Shown one piece after another: positions 12,898-13,950 of a stretch of DNA of 13,950 nucleotides. Position 1 is the stretch's first letter; the number at the start of each line of letters is the position of its first letter. A model generated the notes under the pieces. That model worked only from the letters and a program-made list of their open reading frames with translations, did not search any database and was not told where the DNA came from. Location: positions 1-13,950 of the forward strand of contig JAGATO010000041.1 in the NCBI GenBank assembly GCA_017621195.1. The letters run 5' to 3'. A program made the position numbers and the translations under genes. This stretch comes from Bacillota bacterium. GTDB taxonomy: Bacteria; Bacillota; Clostridia; Peptostreptococcales; Anaerovoracaceae.

Positions 12898-13950
12898 ATG
12901 GGAAACGATTTGGAGCTGTTGAATCTGGCGGAGGAACGAAGCGGCGGACGGTATCCGCCCCGGCTCTTGTTTGACAAAGGTATCGTAGTGAAGGGAAGCT
13001 TTCAGCCCTACATGTCCCTTGCGGAGTACACGGAAGCGGACTTCCTCTGCGATCCGTATCAGGTGACGCCGGCCATGGTACGGTTTTCCATGGCGTCGGG
13101 GCAGAGCGGGTCCGGCGATACCTGCAGGGATCTGCGGGCCATGGAAGTGAAGCTGTACACCAGGGAGGGCAACTGCGACCTGATTTCCTTAAGCCTTCCG
13201 GAGGGAATGTGCAGCAGCGGCGAGGACTTCTTTCGGTTGGCCGATGAGCTGAAACCGTCGGAACGGACCGGCCTCGGAGACCAGTGTGGCTACCTGCGGT
13301 ATGCGGCGGATCATCCTCAGGCCCTCAGCGGATTATTGCGGCTGTACGGAACGAAGGGCCTGCCGTCCTCCTATGCATCCATGGAGAGCTGGGCAGCGGG
13401 AACGATGCTGTGGAAAAACCGGGCGGGTGATGGGTTTTTCCTGCGCCACGGGTGGGTGCCGGAAGAGCCGCCGAAGTATCTTTCCGAAAACGAAGGCGAA
13501 TTTCTCTGCGGCTTCGATCCCGACAGCATGGGACGAAAGCTCGTCAACCGGCTGTGCGAAAACAGGCCTCCCGCGTTCGAGCTGCGGCTCCACCTGATCC
13601 CGATGAAATCCTGCAGAGGCCGGGAAGTGCGGTATTGCGATCCGGCGCTGGTCTGGCCGGAAGAGGAAGGGATACGGCTGCGAGCCGGGCGGTTGACGCT
13701 GGAGGCCTTGCCCGAGGAACCGGTGCGCTGTGAGAGGCTGCTTTGCTGTTCGCCGGATACCGTGGTCAGCGGTATGGCGATTCCGGAAGGAACGTTTCTC
13801 CACCAGCTGGCCGTGGCAATCCGGGCGCTGCAGAGCGCACGGCTGGGGAGGGAGCGTACAGCGGCTTCCGTCAATCGCCACCATCGGCGGCAGCGCCCGG
13901 CGATCCTAGCGGAAGTCATGAGGCTTTCGCGGGATTATGACTCTTCGCCG
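12898..13950 (+). CDS. Catalase-fold protein lacking the heme-catalytic residues (3' truncated by window edge)
   Basis: A 351-codon frame is open from ATG 12898 to the edge. GGAG at 12888-12891 lies 6 bp before the start. The translation follows the catalase core. It shows RLLFDKGIVVKGSFQ (22-36), VRFSMASGQSGSGDTCRD (61-78), VKLYTREGNCDL (84-95), GTKGLPSSYASM (151-162), FDPDSMGRKL, LVWPEEEGIRLRAGRLTLE, and a C-terminal block from Gly292 to Gly317 that aligns without gaps to the catalase heme-ligand segment. Active catalases have the distal His in the first block (Phe25 here) and a distal Asn after the DL of the third (Ser99 here). They also have Arg-x-x-x-Tyr as proximal ligand in the last (Leu304-Ala-Val-Ala-Ile308 here). 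It therefore probably does not act as a catalase and may not bind heme in the usual way. The short N-terminus resembles SrpA-type minimal catalases. Function unknown. Confidence 0.82.
   Translation, partial: MGNDLELLNLAEERSGGRYPPRLLFDKGIVVKGSFQPYMSLAEYTEADFLCDPYQVTPAMVRFSMASGQSGSGDTCRDLRAMEVKLYTREGNCDLISLSLPEGMCSSGEDFFRLADELKPSERTGLGDQCGYLRYAADHPQALSGLLRLYGTKGLPSSYASMESWAAGTMLWKNRAGDGFFLRHGWVPEEPPKYLSENEGEFLCGFDPDSMGRKLVNRLCENRPPAFELRLHLIPMKSCRGREVRYCDPALVWPEEEGIRLRAGRLTLEALPEEPVRCERLLCCSPDTVVSGMAIPEGTFLHQLAVAIRALQSARLGRERTAASVNRHHRRQRPAILAEVMRLSRDYDSSP

Noticed and set aside
12792..12974. 60-codon frame starting in the dut-downstream gap
   Set aside because: It has no ribosome binding site, runs through the putative terminator into the next gene in another frame, and shows no family pattern.
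13286..13940. Several overlapping 65-183-codon frames at the right end on both strands
   Set aside because: All are shadows of the GC-rich catalase-fold frame starting at 12898, which alone shows protein-family similarity.
1..13950. CRISPR arrays, tRNA genes, insertion sequences or attachment sites
   Set aside because: No regularly spaced repeats, cloverleaf sequences, transposase motifs or terminal inverted repeats were seen on either strand.

Overview
The window is a Gram-positive, Clostridia-type stretch of chromosome. All supported genes lie on the + strand. It carries the conserved nusA-ylxR-ylxQ-infB-rbfA-nrnA-truB-ribF translation/RNA cluster, then rpsO and pnp, a YlxY-type polysaccharide deacetylase, an M16 (MlpA/YmxG-type) zinc peptidase, a dUTPase, and the 5' part of a catalase-fold gene that runs off the right edge. 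The gene order, strong GGAGG-type ribosome binding sites and the ylxR/ylxQ/nrnA/ylxY/mlpA complement point to Bacillota. The fairly GC-rich codon use suggests a GC-rich member of Clostridia. The YlxY-type gene suggests a spore-forming ancestry. I cannot name the genus.

Region 1 (1-7428) is one compact operon. nusA is cut by the left edge. Neighbouring genes overlap or lie within 30 bp, and no internal promoter or terminator is visible. It encodes transcription elongation/termination (NusA), an RNase P modulator (YlxR), an L7Ae-type RNA-binding protein (YlxQ), initiation factor 2, 30S maturation factor RbfA, nanoRNase/pAp phosphatase NrnA, tRNA pseudouridine-55 synthase TruB and the FMN/FAD synthase RibF. 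ribF appears to start at CTG.

Region 2 (7429-10200) is the rpsO-pnp unit. A strong promoter lies just after ribF. A structured leader (possible S15 autoregulatory element) precedes rpsO, and a strong terminator follows it. A 59-nt imperfect hairpin sits in the pnp leader. A second strong terminator ends pnp, and its 3' arm also contains the likely Shine-Dalgarno sequence of the next gene.

Region 3 (10199-12757) holds the envelope-anchored YlxY-like protein, whose NodB catalytic motifs are degraded, then the M16 peptidase from its own promoter, then dut. Both pnp and dut end in 15-bp tandem duplications that copy the last codons together with the stop.

Region 4 (12898-13950) is the most unusual part. 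A long open frame aligns well with the catalase fold, but the positions for the distal His, the distal Asn and the proximal heme-ligating Arg-x-x-x-Tyr are Phe, Ser and Leu/Ile. It looks like a catalase-fold protein that has lost heme catalysis.
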